Source of the DNA: Actinoplanes nipponensis
GTDB taxonomy: Bacteria; Actinomycetota; Actinomycetes; Mycobacteriales; Micromonosporaceae
Direction of reading: 5' to 3'
DNA length: 64,000 nt
Assembly: GCF_016862275.1 (NCBI RefSeq)
Contig: NZ_BOMQ01000008.1
Span: forward strand, 62,001-126,000
The notes beneath the pieces are model-generated. The model worked only from the letters and a program-made list of their open reading frames with translations. It was not told where the DNA came from and searched no databases. A program made the translations under genes and the position numbers. Of the stretch, positions 41,978-50,767 are shown piece after piece. The stretch's first letter is position 1, and each line of letters begins with the position of its first letter.

Positions 41978-42653
41978 GCCGCCGCGCCTTGGTGCCCGGG
42001 GCGGGGATGCCGGTGCGGTTCAGGACGGCGCGGGTCATCACGAGCACGCAGATGCCGCCGTTGAGGAACGACGCGGCGACGTCGCTGGGGTGGTGCATGC
42101 CGCGGTACATCCGGGTCAGGGCCACGCCGATCGGCACCAGCAGCAGCAGCCAGGCGGCCCGCTTGAGCCAGGTCCGGTCGGCCACCCGGTAGAGGATCAC
42201 GGCCAGGCCGAGGTAGAGCGCGACGGCGGCGGAGGTGTGCCCGGAGGGGAAGCTCGACGTCGGCGGGGACGTGTCCATGTGTTCCACGTCCGGGCGGGGC
42301 CGGTCGATGACCAGCGTGGTGAGGAAGAAGACCAGGGCCTGGGCGCAGACCCCGGCGCACAGGAAGATCGACTCGCGCCACCGCTTGAGCGTCAGCCGCA
42401 GCACGATCGCCGCCAGCACGGTCACCGCGATGATCGCCGGGGTGCTGGCCAGGGTGCTGAAGACCAGCGACACCAGGCTGATGTCGTGGGTGCGGTCGCG
42501 TTCGAGCTCGCGGTTCACCGAGTCCTCGACCGTCAGCGGCCACACGTGCATCATGACCTTGGTGATGAGCAGACCCAGGGTGATCATGACGCCGAGCAAC
42601 ACGGCGACGGGGAGAAGCACCCGCTTGAGGGCCTGAACCGCGAAATCTGCCAT
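41958..42653 (-). CDS. PAP2-family membrane phosphatase
   Basis: A 231-residue integral membrane lipid phosphatase with about six helices. All three PAP2 motifs are present: a K-x6-RP-like segment (VIDRPRPDVEHM), SFPSGHTSAAV with active-site His, and RMYRGMHHPSDVAAS with the second catalytic His. It likely dephosphorylates phosphatidate, undecaprenyl pyrophosphate or a similar lipid at the outer membrane face. It is convergent with, and overlaps by 20 bp, the SpoIIE phosphatase gene. Confidence 0.93.
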   Translation of the reverse strand: MADFAVQALKRVLLPVAVLLGVMITLGLLITKVMMHVWPLTVEDSVNRELERDRTHDISLVSLVFSTLASTPAIIAVTVLAAIVLRLTLKRWRESIFLCAGVCAQALVFFLTTLVIDRPRPDVEHMDTSPPTSSFPSGHTSAAVALYLGLAVILYRVADRTWLKRAAWLLLLVPIGVALTRMYRGMHHPSDVAASFLNGGICVLVMTRAVLNRTGIPAPGTKARRLTTAKA

Positions 42654-43077
42654 GCCCGGCGCATTACCCGCACCGGCCTCGCCCCGAAACCCGGGCCCGC
42701 GGGCGCTCCCTGCCGGAGAAATGCGACAAGCAGCGACATCGAGCGTTTTCCCATCAGGTGTCGGGCGTTTCGCTCGCGCCTTTCCGTCGGCCCGGGGTGA
42801 AGATCCGGCAGACCTTCCTCGGTTGATCGGTTATCCCGCGTGTCGGATACCGGCGGCGGCGGTACGTTGACATCGGTCGATAGGCGTGCGGATTCATCGG
42901 CACAAATGCGAGATGACCTGGGAAAACTCGGGGTTCAACGGGTAAACGTGCGCACATGTCGAGACGGACGGGCTATCCACTCGGCTGGCGCCTCCGAAGT
43001 AGACCTGAGAGGTCAGGCGTGCGGCGGCAAGGCGACGATCCGGCCGGGCCGGGACGTCCATCGGCGAGGGTGGGGCC
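42654..43077. other. 424-bp intergenic region, lower GC, regulatory
   Basis: No gene is convincing here. Base composition is visibly less GC-rich than the neighbours. A TTGACA (42867-42872) with GATTCA 18 bp later could be a sigma-70-like promoter pointing to the LuxR-type gene, leaving a leader of about 180 bases. The opposite end should hold the PAP2 gene promoter. No repeat or hairpin stands out. Confidence 0.4.
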
Positions 43078-43683
43078 ATGATTCGCGTAGCGGTGGTGCG
43101 GGACGAAGGATACTTCGGTGTGCCGGTCCGGGTGCTGCTCGAGGGCAAGCCCGATCTGCATTACGTCGGCACCGTTCCGTTCGCCGGCGACCTCCCGCAG
43201 CGGGCGGCCGAATTGTGGCCGACGGTGCTGGTCATCGACACCGAATACATGGTCAGTCAGGTATTGCCGATCGCGGCCGAACTGCACGCCACCCTGCCGT
43301 CCTGCGCCATGCTGCTGCTGTGCGACCCGGCCAAGCGCGGCATGCTCCCGCCCCGGCGCTGGGCCGGCGGGCTCAACTTCCTGCTCAAGGACGTCTCCGG
43401 GGCGGTGCTGGCGGACTCGGTCCGGCGCCTGGCCGCGGGCGAACGCGTCGTCTCGCCGCTGCTGCAGGCCGCCTCGCTCAACACCGACCGCGGGCTGAGC
43501 ACCCGCGAGCTCGAGGTGCTCGGGCTGGCCGCCGAGGGCGAGTCGGTCAACGACATCGCCGGCCGGCTCTACCTCTCCGGCGGCACCGTGCGCAACTACC
43601 TGTCCGCCGTCATCACCAAGACCGGCGCCCGCAACCGCCTGGACGCGATCCGCATCGCCCGCAAGGACGGCTGGCTGCACTGA
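43078..43683 (+). CDS. LuxR-type regulator with degenerate receiver
   Basis: A 201-residue NarL-like protein. The receiver-like domain keeps an Asp at the phosphorylation position (D54, LVIDTEYM) and Lys (FLLKDVSG), but the N-terminal acidic pair is R8-D9 and the switch Thr is Cys (MLLLCDPAKRG), so normal phosphorylation is doubtful. The C-terminal LuxR helix-turn-helix (LSTRELEVLGLAAEGESVND, then GTVRNYLSAVITKTGARNR) is intact. It lies just before exopolysaccharide genes and may control them. Confidence 0.88.
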   Translation: MIRVAVVRDEGYFGVPVRVLLEGKPDLHYVGTVPFAGDLPQRAAELWPTVLVIDTEYMVSQVLPIAAELHATLPSCAMLLLCDPAKRGMLPPRRWAGGLNFLLKDVSGAVLADSVRRLAAGERVVSPLLQAASLNTDRGLSTRELEVLGLAAEGESVNDIAGRLYLSGGTVRNYLSAVITKTGARNRLDAIRIARKDGWLH

Positions 43684-43724
43684 CCGGCGGTGTGCGGCGC
43701 GTGGCCGACGTACCGTTGTCCCGG

Positions 43725-44321
43725 ATGCCCTACCACCAGCTCGACGTGCCGGCGCTGCCGATCCTGCTGCCGCTCGGCGTCCTCCTCATGGCCGTCTCGG
43801 CGGTGGTGCTGCGCCGGCGCGGCCGGCTCGGCCCACGGCCCCTGCTCACGGCCTGGCTGGCCGGCTGGTACGCGGTCGCGGTGGTCGGCGCGACCCTGCT
43901 GCCCCTGCACCTGGCCTGGGGGCCCGGCGCCGGCCCGCCCGAGCTCTACCGGATCACCCTGGTCCCGCTGGTCACCGTGCGGGTGGGCGACTTCCTGCTC
44001 AACATCGTCATGACGCTGCCGCTGGCGGCGCTGCTGTACCTGGTGGCCGGGGTGCGGGACCGCCGGCCGGTGGTGCTGACCGGGCTGCTGGCCAGCCTGG
44101 GCATCGAGATCACCCAGGCCGTCGTCGTTCTGGCGGGGCACGGCAACCGGTGGGCCGACGTGAACGACCTGACCGCGAACACGCTCGGCGCGCTGCTGGG
44201 CTGGATGATCTTCCGGCGGGCCCTGCGGTCGGCGCCGGTACGCCGGGCGGTGCGGCCCTGGTCGCTCGGCCCGGACGAGCCGGCCCCGGCGAAGGCTCAC
44301 CCCCCGGCCAGCCGCTCGTAG
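43725..44321 (+). CDS. VanZ-like membrane protein
   Basis: A 198-residue protein (from ATG 43725; GTG 43701 and 43692 are alternatives) with four to five helices. VanZ-type features are LLPLHLAWGPG, the ITLVPLVTVRVGDFLLNIVMTLPLAALLY region, and IEITQAVV followed by RWADVNDLTANTLGALLGW. VanZ proteins affect glycopeptide sensitivity in some bacteria; the general function is unclear. It converges with the GT4 gene, with a 25-bp overlap. Confidence 0.85.
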   Translation: MPYHQLDVPALPILLPLGVLLMAVSAVVLRRRGRLGPRPLLTAWLAGWYAVAVVGATLLPLHLAWGPGAGPPELYRITLVPLVTVRVGDFLLNIVMTLPLAALLYLVAGVRDRRPVVLTGLLASLGIEITQAVVVLAGHGNRWADVNDLTANTLGALLGWMIFRRALRSAPVRRAVRPWSLGPDEPAPAKAHPPASRS

Positions 44322-45397
44322 ACCCGCGCGACCGCGGCGGCCATCCCGGCGGCGCTGTAGCGGGCGCCGGCCGACCGCGCGGGCAGCCGGGCGCCGTGGC
44401 GCTCCTGGTGGCTGAGCAGCTCGGTGCGCAGCGCCCGGGGCAGCGATTCCGGGTCGCGCGGGGAGAGCCGGTGCGTGCCCTCGACGGCCGCGCGGGCCGC
44501 CGCCAGCTCCTCCAGCGGCGGGCAGGCCGCGTACAGGGCGGGCAGGCCGGCGGCGAGGGCCTCGAGCACCACCAGGCCGCTGGTGCCGGGGCCGGCCGGG
44601 GAGGCGAACACGTCCATCGCGCAGAGCATCGCCCGGACGTGGTCCACGGACCCGGCGAACCGCACCCGGTCGGCCACGCCCTCGATGACGGCGAGCCGTT
44701 CCAGCGCGACCCGGGCCGGCCCGTCGCCGACCAGCAGCAGGCTGGCGCCGGGCACCTCGGCGACCGCCCGGATCAGCCGGTCGATGCCCTCGCCGTGCGC
44801 CAGCCGGCCCACCGCGCCCACGACCGGCGTGCCGGGCGCGATCCCCAGCCGCTCCCGGACCGCGGCCCGCAGCGCCGGGTCGAAACGGAACTCGGCGACC
44901 TCGAGGGCCTTGGGTATGACGGTGATGCGCGTGCCGGGCACGCCCCAGGAGCGCAGCCGCTCGGCCACCGCCGGTGTCACCGCGATCGTGGCCTGCCCGA
45001 GGCGCTCGCCCGCCAGGTAGAGCGCGCGGACCGCGGCGGTCGCCGGGCGGCCCTCGACCGACTGCTCGCTCAGGTGGTGCGCGGTGGCCACGACGGGCTG
45101 GACGCCGGCCAGCCGCGCGGCGAAGCGGCCCTGCACGCAGGCCCGGTAGAGGTGGGTGTGCACCAGGTCGAAGCGGCCGCGCCGGATCAGCCGGCGCAGG
45201 CGGACGACGGTGGCCGCGGCGCCGCCCGCGGCGACCTCGTGCACGGTCGTGCCGTCGGCGCGCATCGCGGCCGCGGCCGCTCCCGGCCGCGACAGGGTGA
45301 CCACGTCGCAGTCGTACGGCAGCCGGTGCACCAGCAACCGCAGCTGATGCTCGGCGCCGCCGTGGCCCGTGGCGCTGATGACGTGCAGGACTCTCAT
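44297..45397 (-). CDS. GT4-family glycosyltransferase
   Basis: A 366-residue GT-B retaining glycosyltransferase. N-terminal Rossmann half: VLHVISATGHGGAEHQLRLL, FDLVHTHLYRACVQGRFAARL, VATAHHLSEQS. C-terminal nucleotide-sugar-binding half: VGAVGRLAHGEGIDRLIRAV, SLLLVGDGPARVALERLA, VDHVRAMLCAMDVFASPAGPGTSGLVVLEALAAGLP (quoted in part), with the conserved E-x7-E region. It probably adds a sugar during capsule/exopolysaccharide assembly, in line with the divergent capD-type operon. Acceptor unknown. Confidence 0.9.
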   Translation of the reverse strand: MRVLHVISATGHGGAEHQLRLLVHRLPYDCDVVTLSRPGAAAAAMRADGTTVHEVAAGGAAATVVRLRRLIRRGRFDLVHTHLYRACVQGRFAARLAGVQPVVATAHHLSEQSVEGRPATAAVRALYLAGERLGQATIAVTPAVAERLRSWGVPGTRITVIPKALEVAEFRFDPALRAAVRERLGIAPGTPVVGAVGRLAHGEGIDRLIRAVAEVPGASLLLVGDGPARVALERLAVIEGVADRVRFAGSVDHVRAMLCAMDVFASPAGPGTSGLVVLEALAAGLPALYAACPPLEELAAARAAVEGTHRLSPRDPESLPRALRTELLSHQERHGARLPARSAGARYSAAGMAAAVARVYERLAGG

Positions 45398-45818
45398 GTC
45401 CGGCGGTCCGGGTGCGCGCGGTAAGGCGTCATTTTCCGCTCCTGGCTCGGCGAGCGCGCCAGCCACGCTGCCAGAGCGCCGGCCGGCGCGTAAGTCGCAG
45501 ATGTCATGCCGAACATGAATGCCGCCGATGCCGCGAAACGCGGCGGCCGGCCCGGCCGATCGGCGGCCCCGCGACGCCGGAAGTCGCTGCGGCACAAGCG
45601 ATCGAGAGCGCTCGGCGACCCCGCGGACTGAACGTGAAACATGCTCAGGTAGGCCATGACAATTACTACTGTGCTCGTTCTGCGGCGACTGGCAACCTCT
45701 ATTCGTAAGCGCTGAAAAGCGATCAGCGTTGCGCCCGGAGCGCCATTTCATCAATCCGCAATGGTGGCCGCGGCGCTCCATTTCCCGACCCGCCGGTATC
45801 CGTACAGGGAGGAAATCC
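45398..45818. other. 421-bp divergent promoter region of polysaccharide genes
   Basis: This separates the minus-strand GT4 gene from the plus-strand capD-type operon. No coding frame is convincing. The stretch around 45635-45735 is the most AT-rich here and probably holds promoters. An imperfect inverted repeat AGCGCTGA-N7-TCAGCGTT (45708-45730, 7 of 8 pairs) lies about 90 bp before the operon ATG and could be an operator. A strong GGAGGAAA ribosome site sits at 45809-45816. Confidence 0.45.
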
Positions 45819-47765
45819 ATGCAGGTACGGCGAGCAGCTCCCGACGCCACCGCGGGGCACCCGGCCGCGCGCCGGTGGCGGGCTCGGAGCCCCCGGCCGG
45901 CGCCGTGGTTGCGCGCGGCGTTACCCGGCCGGGCCGCCCGGGCCGGGGTCGACGCCGCGGCGCTGGGCCTGGCCCTGCTGATCGCCACCCTGCTGCGCCA
46001 CGACGGCGACTTCCACCGGGTCGACCTGTCCGGGCTGCTGGCGCTCGCGATGGTCGCCGCGGTCGTGCACACCGTGGCCGGCCTGCGGTTCGGCCTCTAC
46101 ACCGGACGCTGGTCGTACGGCTGCTTCGAGGAGATCGCCGCGCTGGCCCGGACCGCGGCCGTGACCACGCCGGTGGTCTTCGTGCTGGACACCCTGCTCG
46201 GCCGGCTGGTGCCGCGCTCGGCCATCATCGGCGCCGGCCTGATCGCGCTGGTGCTCACCGCCGGCGTCCGCTACGCCGTCCGGCTGATCGACGACCAGCG
46301 GCTGCGTCCCTCGCCGGAGCCCGGCACCCGGGTCGTGGTGATCGGCGCCGGCGAGGGCGCCACCCAGGTCATCCGCGCGATGCTGCGCAGCCCGTTCAGC
46401 CCGTACGTGCCGGTCGCGCTGCTCGACGACGACCCCACCAAACGCACCCTGCGGATCATGGGGGTGCCGGTGGCCGGCAACCGGCACGACCTGGCCGAGG
46501 TGGCGCGGCGCTACCGGGCCGACGCGGTGCTCATCGCCATCCCCAGCGCCGGCGCCGACCTGGTCCGCGAGCTGACCGGGCTGGCCGCGCCGCTCAACAT
46601 CGACCTGAAGGTGGTGCCGCCGGTCGTCGAGCTGTTCGGCCGTACCGTCTCGGTCGAGGACATCCGGCCGGTCAGCCACGCCGATCTGCTCGGCCGCCGC
46701 GAGATCGGCATCGATCTCGCGGCGGTGGCCGGCTACCTGGCGGGCCGCCGGGTGCTGGTCACCGGCGCCGGCGGCTCGATCGGCTCGGAGCTGTGCCGCC
46801 AGGTCGCCCGCTTCCACCCGGCCCGGCTGGTCATGCTCGACCGCGACGAGTCCGGCCTGCACGCCGTGCAGCTCTCGCTGGACGGCCGCGGCATGCTCGA
46901 CGACCGCAACCTGGTCGTCGCCGACATCCGCGACCAGCAGCGCCTCGACGAGGTGTTCACCGAGCACCGGCCCCAGGTGGTGTTCCACGCCGCCGCCCTC
47001 AAGCACGTGCCGCTGCTGGAGATGCACCCCTCCGAGGCGCTCAAGACCAACATCATCGGCACGTACCAGATCCTGCAGACGGCCCTGCGCCACGGCGTCG
47101 ACCGGCTGGTCAACATCTCCACCGACAAGGCCGCCGAGCCGGTGAGCGTGCTGGGCTACTCCAAGCGGATCACCGAGCGGCTCACCGCCGCCGCCGACGA
47201 GGCCACCCGGGGCACCTACTGCAGCGTGCGCTTCGGCAACGTGCTGGGCAGCCGCGGCTCGGTGCTGACCGCCTTCGCCGCGCAGGTCGAGGCGGGTGGC
47301 CCGATCACGGTCACGCACCCCGACATGACCCGCTACTTCATGACCGTGCAGGAGGCCGTGCGCCTGGTCATCCAGGCCGGCGCCATCGACAGCTCGGGCG
47401 AGGTGCTGGTGCTCGACATGGGCGAGCCGGTCCGCATCGACGACGTGGCCCGCCGCATCGCCGCCGCCGCCGAGCGGCACATCCAGATCGTCTACACCGG
47501 ACTGCGGGCCGGGGAGAAGCTCGCGGAGACGCTGCTCGGCCCGGGCGAGCCCGACCACCGCCCGCACCACCCGCTGATCTCCCAGGCGCCGGTGCCGCCG
47601 CTGGACGGCTCGGTGCTCTCGCTGCTGGACCCGGCCGTGCCGCGCCAGGACCTGATTGCCGTGCTGCGCTGGCTCGCCGAGAGCCCGGCGCTGTCGCCGG
47701 CCCGGGTGGCCCCGGCGCCGGTCGCGCTGCGCAACGGCCGTCGCAACAAGACCACCGCCGCGTAG
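45819..47765 (+). CDS. CapD/WbpM-type UDP-sugar 4,6-dehydratase, membrane-anchored
   Basis: A 648-residue polysaccharide-biosynthesis protein. Four N-terminal membrane helices (about 35-145) precede a CoA-binding-like Rossmann domain (RVVVIGAGEGATQVIRAML) and a C-terminal extended-SDR catalytic domain (VLVTGAGGSIGSELCRQ, DIRDQQRLDEVF, HAAALKHVPLLE, NISTDKAAEPVSVLGYSKR, VRFGNVLGSRGSV, RAGEKLAETLL). It should convert UDP-GlcNAc to the 4-keto-6-deoxy sugar. Four residues before the catalytic Lys stands Leu; related enzymes have Met or Tyr there. First gene of a four-gene operon. Confidence 0.92.
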   Translation: MQVRRAAPDATAGHPAARRWRARSPRPAPWLRAALPGRAARAGVDAAALGLALLIATLLRHDGDFHRVDLSGLLALAMVAAVVHTVAGLRFGLYTGRWSYGCFEEIAALARTAAVTTPVVFVLDTLLGRLVPRSAIIGAGLIALVLTAGVRYAVRLIDDQRLRPSPEPGTRVVVIGAGEGATQVIRAMLRSPFSPYVPVALLDDDPTKRTLRIMGVPVAGNRHDLAEVARRYRADAVLIAIPSAGADLVRELTGLAAPLNIDLKVVPPVVELFGRTVSVEDIRPVSHADLLGRREIGIDLAAVAGYLAGRRVLVTGAGGSIGSELCRQVARFHPARLVMLDRDESGLHAVQLSLDGRGMLDDRNLVVADIRDQQRLDEVFTEHRPQVVFHAAALKHVPLLEMHPSEALKTNIIGTYQILQTALRHGVDRLVNISTDKAAEPVSVLGYSKRITERLTAAADEATRGTYCSVRFGNVLGSRGSVLTAFAAQVEAGGPITVTHPDMTRYFMTVQEAVRLVIQAGAIDSSGEVLVLDMGEPVRIDDVARRIAAAAERHIQIVYTGLRAGEKLAETLLGPGEPDHRPHHPLISQAPVPPLDGSVLSLLDPAVPRQDLIAVLRWLAESPALSPARVAPAPVALRNGRRNKTTAA

Positions 47766-47792
47766 CGGCGCTCAGGCTCGAAGGGAGCACGC

Positions 47793-49049
47793 ATGCGGGT
47801 CGTGATCGCCGGCCAGGGGTACGTGGGACTGCCGCTGGCCGTCCGCGCCGCCCAGGTCGGCCACTCGGTGGTCGGCTTCGACGTCGACGAGGAACGCGTG
47901 AAGCGCCTCGTCGCCGGCGAGTCCTACGTGGACGACGTCTCGTCGGCGGAGCTGCAGGAGGTCCTGGAGGCCGGCACGTTCCAGCCGTCGGCCGACCCGC
48001 GCTCGTGCGCCGGCTTCGACGTCGCGGTCATCGCGGTGCCGACGCCGCTGCGCGAGGGCACCCCCGACCTGCACTACATCGAGCAGTCGGCCCGCACCCT
48101 GGCCCGCTACCTGCGTCCCGGCGCCACGGTCGCGCTGGAGTCGACCACCTACCCGGGCACCACCACCGAGCTGGTCGCCCCGCTGCTGGAGGAGGGCTCC
48201 GGGCTGATCGCTGGCGTCGACTTCCACCTGGGCTACAGCCCCGAGCGCATCGACCCGGGCAACCGGACGTGGAACCTGGTCACCACGCCCAAGGTCGTCT
48301 CCGGGATCGACGCGGAGTCGCTGGCCCGGGTGCGGGCCTTCTACGCCTCGGTCGTGGAGCACACCGTGCCGGTCTCCGACCCCAAGGTCGCCGAGCTGGC
48401 CAAGCTCATGGAGAACACCTTCCGGCACGTCAACATCGCGCTGGTCAACGAGCTGGCGGTGTTCGCCCACGAGCTCGGCATCGACGTCTGGGAGGCGATC
48501 GCGGCGGCCTCCAGCAAGCCGTTCGGCTACCTGCCGTTCGTGCCGGGCCCGGGCGTCGGCGGGCACTGCCTGCCGATCGACCCGTCCTACCTGTCCTGGC
48601 GGGTGCAGCGGACGCTGGGCCAGAGCTTCCGCTTCGTCGAGCTGGCCAACGACATCAACAACCACATGCCCGACTACGTGGTGCGGCGGCTGGTCGGCGC
48701 GCTCAACACCCGCCGCAAGCCGGTCAACGGCTCCACGGTGCTGCTGCTGGGCCTGGCCTACAAGCGCAACAGCGGCGACGCCCGCGAGTCGCCGGCCCGC
48801 CGGGTCGCGGCGCTGCTGCTGGAGATGGGCGCCGAGGTCCGCGCGGCCGACCCGCACGTGGTCGAGGACGCCCACGTGGACCGCCGCGTCGTCCGGGTCG
48901 CCGCGAGCGCCGAGCAGCTCGCCGCGGCCGACGCGGTGATCCTGCTGGCCGACCACGACGCCTTCGACCTGGACCTGGTCGTCACGCACGCCCGCTACGT
49001 CCTGGACACCCGGCACCGCATCACCGGACCGAACGTGGAGTCGCTATGA
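47793..49049 (+). CDS. Nucleotide-sugar (UDP-glucose/UDP-ManNAc-type) dehydrogenase
   Basis: A 418-residue NAD-dependent dehydrogenase oxidising a UDP-sugar C6 alcohol to a uronate. N-terminal NAD fold VVIAGQGYVGLPLAVRAAQVG; VAVIAVPTPLREGTPDLHYI; central KLMENTFRHVNIALVNELA; catalytic Cys in GPGVGGHCLPIDPSYLSW; C-terminal domain VLLLGLAYKRNSGDARESPA. Closer in style to the WecC/TviB group than to plain UDP-glucose dehydrogenase, consistent with use of a HexNAc. Its stop overlaps the sugar-transferase start (ATGA). Confidence 0.93.
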   Translation: MRVVIAGQGYVGLPLAVRAAQVGHSVVGFDVDEERVKRLVAGESYVDDVSSAELQEVLEAGTFQPSADPRSCAGFDVAVIAVPTPLREGTPDLHYIEQSARTLARYLRPGATVALESTTYPGTTTELVAPLLEEGSGLIAGVDFHLGYSPERIDPGNRTWNLVTTPKVVSGIDAESLARVRAFYASVVEHTVPVSDPKVAELAKLMENTFRHVNIALVNELAVFAHELGIDVWEAIAAASSKPFGYLPFVPGPGVGGHCLPIDPSYLSWRVQRTLGQSFRFVELANDINNHMPDYVVRRLVGALNTRRKPVNGSTVLLLGLAYKRNSGDARESPARRVAALLLEMGAEVRAADPHVVEDAHVDRRVVRVAASAEQLAAADAVILLADHDAFDLDLVVTHARYVLDTRHRITGPNVESL

Positions 49050-49678
49050 CCGTGTGGGATGGTCTCAACCGCCTGGCCGCCGCCGTCGCCCTGCTGCTGC
49101 TGTCACCGGTGATCCTGGTGATCGCGGCCTGGATCCGGATCGCCGACGGCCCGGGGATCCTGTTCGTGCAGGACCGCGCCGGCCTCGGCGGCGTCCCGTT
49201 CCGGATGCTCAAGTTCCGCACCATGGTCCACAACTCGGTCGCGCTCAGCGCGCAGCTCGGCATCGACGACCCGTTCGGCCTGGTGGAGAACGACCCGCGG
49301 ATCACCCGCTGCGGCCGCTTCCTGCGCCGCACCAGCCTGGACGAGCTGCCCCAGCTGGTGAACGTGCTGCGCGGGCAGATGCGGCTGGTCGGCCCGCGCC
49401 CGGACGTGCTGCCGCAGGTGGCCCACTACTCGGCCCAGGACGCCCGGCGGCTGGAGGTCAAGCCCGGCATCACCGGCTGGGCCCAGGTCAACGGGCGCGA
49501 CGACATCGACTGGCCGCAGCGCTTCGCCCTGGACCGCTGGTACGTCGACCACCGCTCGCCCGCGCTGGACCTGCGCATCCTCTGGCGCACCGTGGCCACC
49601 CTGCGCCGCGACGAGGCGCCGGTGCACGTCGACGAGCTCAACATCCGGCGGGCGCGGGACACCGGCCGTGCGGCCTGA
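49046..49678 (+). CDS. Initiating undecaprenyl-phosphate sugar transferase
   Basis: A 210-residue bacterial sugar transferase (WbaP/PglC-like monotopic phosphoglycosyl transferase). One N-terminal membrane hairpin (LAAAVALLLLSPVILVIAAWI); catalytic region FRMLKFRTM, then RCGRFLRRTSLDELPQLVNVL with the Asp-Glu dyad, MRLVGPRPDVLP and KPGITGWAQVNGR. It transfers a phospho-sugar to undecaprenyl phosphate, starting the repeat unit. It overlaps the genes on both sides. Confidence 0.94.
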   Translation: MTVWDGLNRLAAAVALLLLSPVILVIAAWIRIADGPGILFVQDRAGLGGVPFRMLKFRTMVHNSVALSAQLGIDDPFGLVENDPRITRCGRFLRRTSLDELPQLVNVLRGQMRLVGPRPDVLPQVAHYSAQDARRLEVKPGITGWAQVNGRDDIDWPQRFALDRWYVDHRSPALDLRILWRTVATLRRDEAPVHVDELNIRRARDTGRAA

Positions 49679-50702
49679 GGTCGGCTCGGAGTTCCACTGG
49701 GACCCGGCGGCCGTCGGGTCCTCACCCTCCTTGTTGCCGGCACGGTTCGAGCTGTTCGCCACCGGCTGCGGGGCGCTGAGCACGCTGCTGCGCCGGCTGG
49801 CGCCGGCCGGCCGGCTGCACGTGCCGTCGTTCTTCTGCATGGGGGTGGCCGAGGCGCTGTCGGCGTACGTGCCGATCGCCTGGTACCGCCACCTGCCGGA
49901 CGGCGCCGGCCCGCGCCTGGCGACCCTGCGCGCGGCGCCCGGCGACGTGGTGCTGACCCAGAACCTCTTCGGCCGCGACGACCCGGCGCCGTGGGACGCG
50001 TGGAGGCGCGCGCACCCCGGCGTGCCCGTGGTGGAGGACCACTCGCACGACCCGTTCAGCGACTGGGCCCGGCACAGCACGGCCCCGTACGCGATGGCCT
50101 CGCTGCGCAAGACCCTGCCGCTGCCCGACGGCGGTCTACTGTGGTCGCCCCGCGGGCTCGACCTGCCCCGGCCGGCCGGCGAACGCGGCGCCGGCGCGGA
50201 CCTGAAGCTGGCCGCGATGCTGCTCAAGCAGGCGTGGCTGGCCGGCCGGCCGGTGCCCAAGGAGATGTTCCGCGCCCTGCAGCAGCGGGGTGAGCAGGCC
50301 CTGCTGGGCGGGGCCGGACCGGCCAGCACGGTGACGGCGACGCTGCTGCCCCTGCTGGACGTGGCCGGGCTGCGCGCGGCCAGCACGCGCAACGCCCACG
50401 CCCTGGTCGCGGCGCTGGGCGCGGGCAGTCCGCGGTGGCGGCTGCTGACCGGGGGACCGGCGGGGGCGGCCCCGTTCCGGGTGCAGTTGCTCTGCGCCTC
50501 GGCGGCCGCCCGCGACGCGCTGCTGGGGCACCTGGGGGAACACGGGATCTTCGCCCCGGTGCACTGGCGGCAGGACCGCGACGGATTCACCAGCGGCGAC
50601 GGGGAAGCCGCCGACTGGGCCGCGCGGATCCTCACCGTACCGGTGGACCACCGCTGCGGGCCGGAGGACGTCCGCCGGGTCGCGGCGGTGCTCGGACATT
50701 GA
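49668..50702 (+). CDS. DegT/aminotransferase-fold protein, divergent
   Basis: A 344-residue protein starting at GTG inside the sugar-transferase end. It resembles PLP aminotransferases of the DegT/DnrJ type: small-residue turn FATGCGALSTLL, LHVPSFFCMGVAEAL, PVVEDHSHDPFSDW (where the PLP-binding Asp is expected) and MASLRKTLPLPDGGLLW (a Lys at the Schiff-base position). The usual GGTxxT and EAA-type motifs are absent, so the substrate or activity may differ. In the operon it could make or modify an amino sugar. Confidence 0.75.
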   Translation: MRPEVGSEFHWDPAAVGSSPSLLPARFELFATGCGALSTLLRRLAPAGRLHVPSFFCMGVAEALSAYVPIAWYRHLPDGAGPRLATLRAAPGDVVLTQNLFGRDDPAPWDAWRRAHPGVPVVEDHSHDPFSDWARHSTAPYAMASLRKTLPLPDGGLLWSPRGLDLPRPAGERGAGADLKLAAMLLKQAWLAGRPVPKEMFRALQQRGEQALLGGAGPASTVTATLLPLLDVAGLRAASTRNAHALVAALGAGSPRWRLLTGGPAGAAPFRVQLLCASAAARDALLGHLGEHGIFAPVHWRQDRDGFTSGDGEAADWAARILTVPVDHRCGPEDVRRVAAVLGH

Positions 50703-50707
50703 CGTTC

Positions 50708-50736
50708 TTGACTTCATGGAGGGAGCCGACCAATAT
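50708..50736 (+). promoter_or_regulatory. Putative sigma-70-type promoter of the secreted protein gene
   Basis: TTGACT (50708-50713), 17 bp, then CAATAT (50731-50736), in the only AT-rich patch of the 65-bp gap between the DegT-like gene and the secreted protein gene at 50768. The -10 is a weak match. The patch suggests the secreted protein has its own promoter. Confidence 0.4.
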
Positions 50737-50767
50737 TTAACAAAGCTTACTGAGATGGGGTCGGGTC

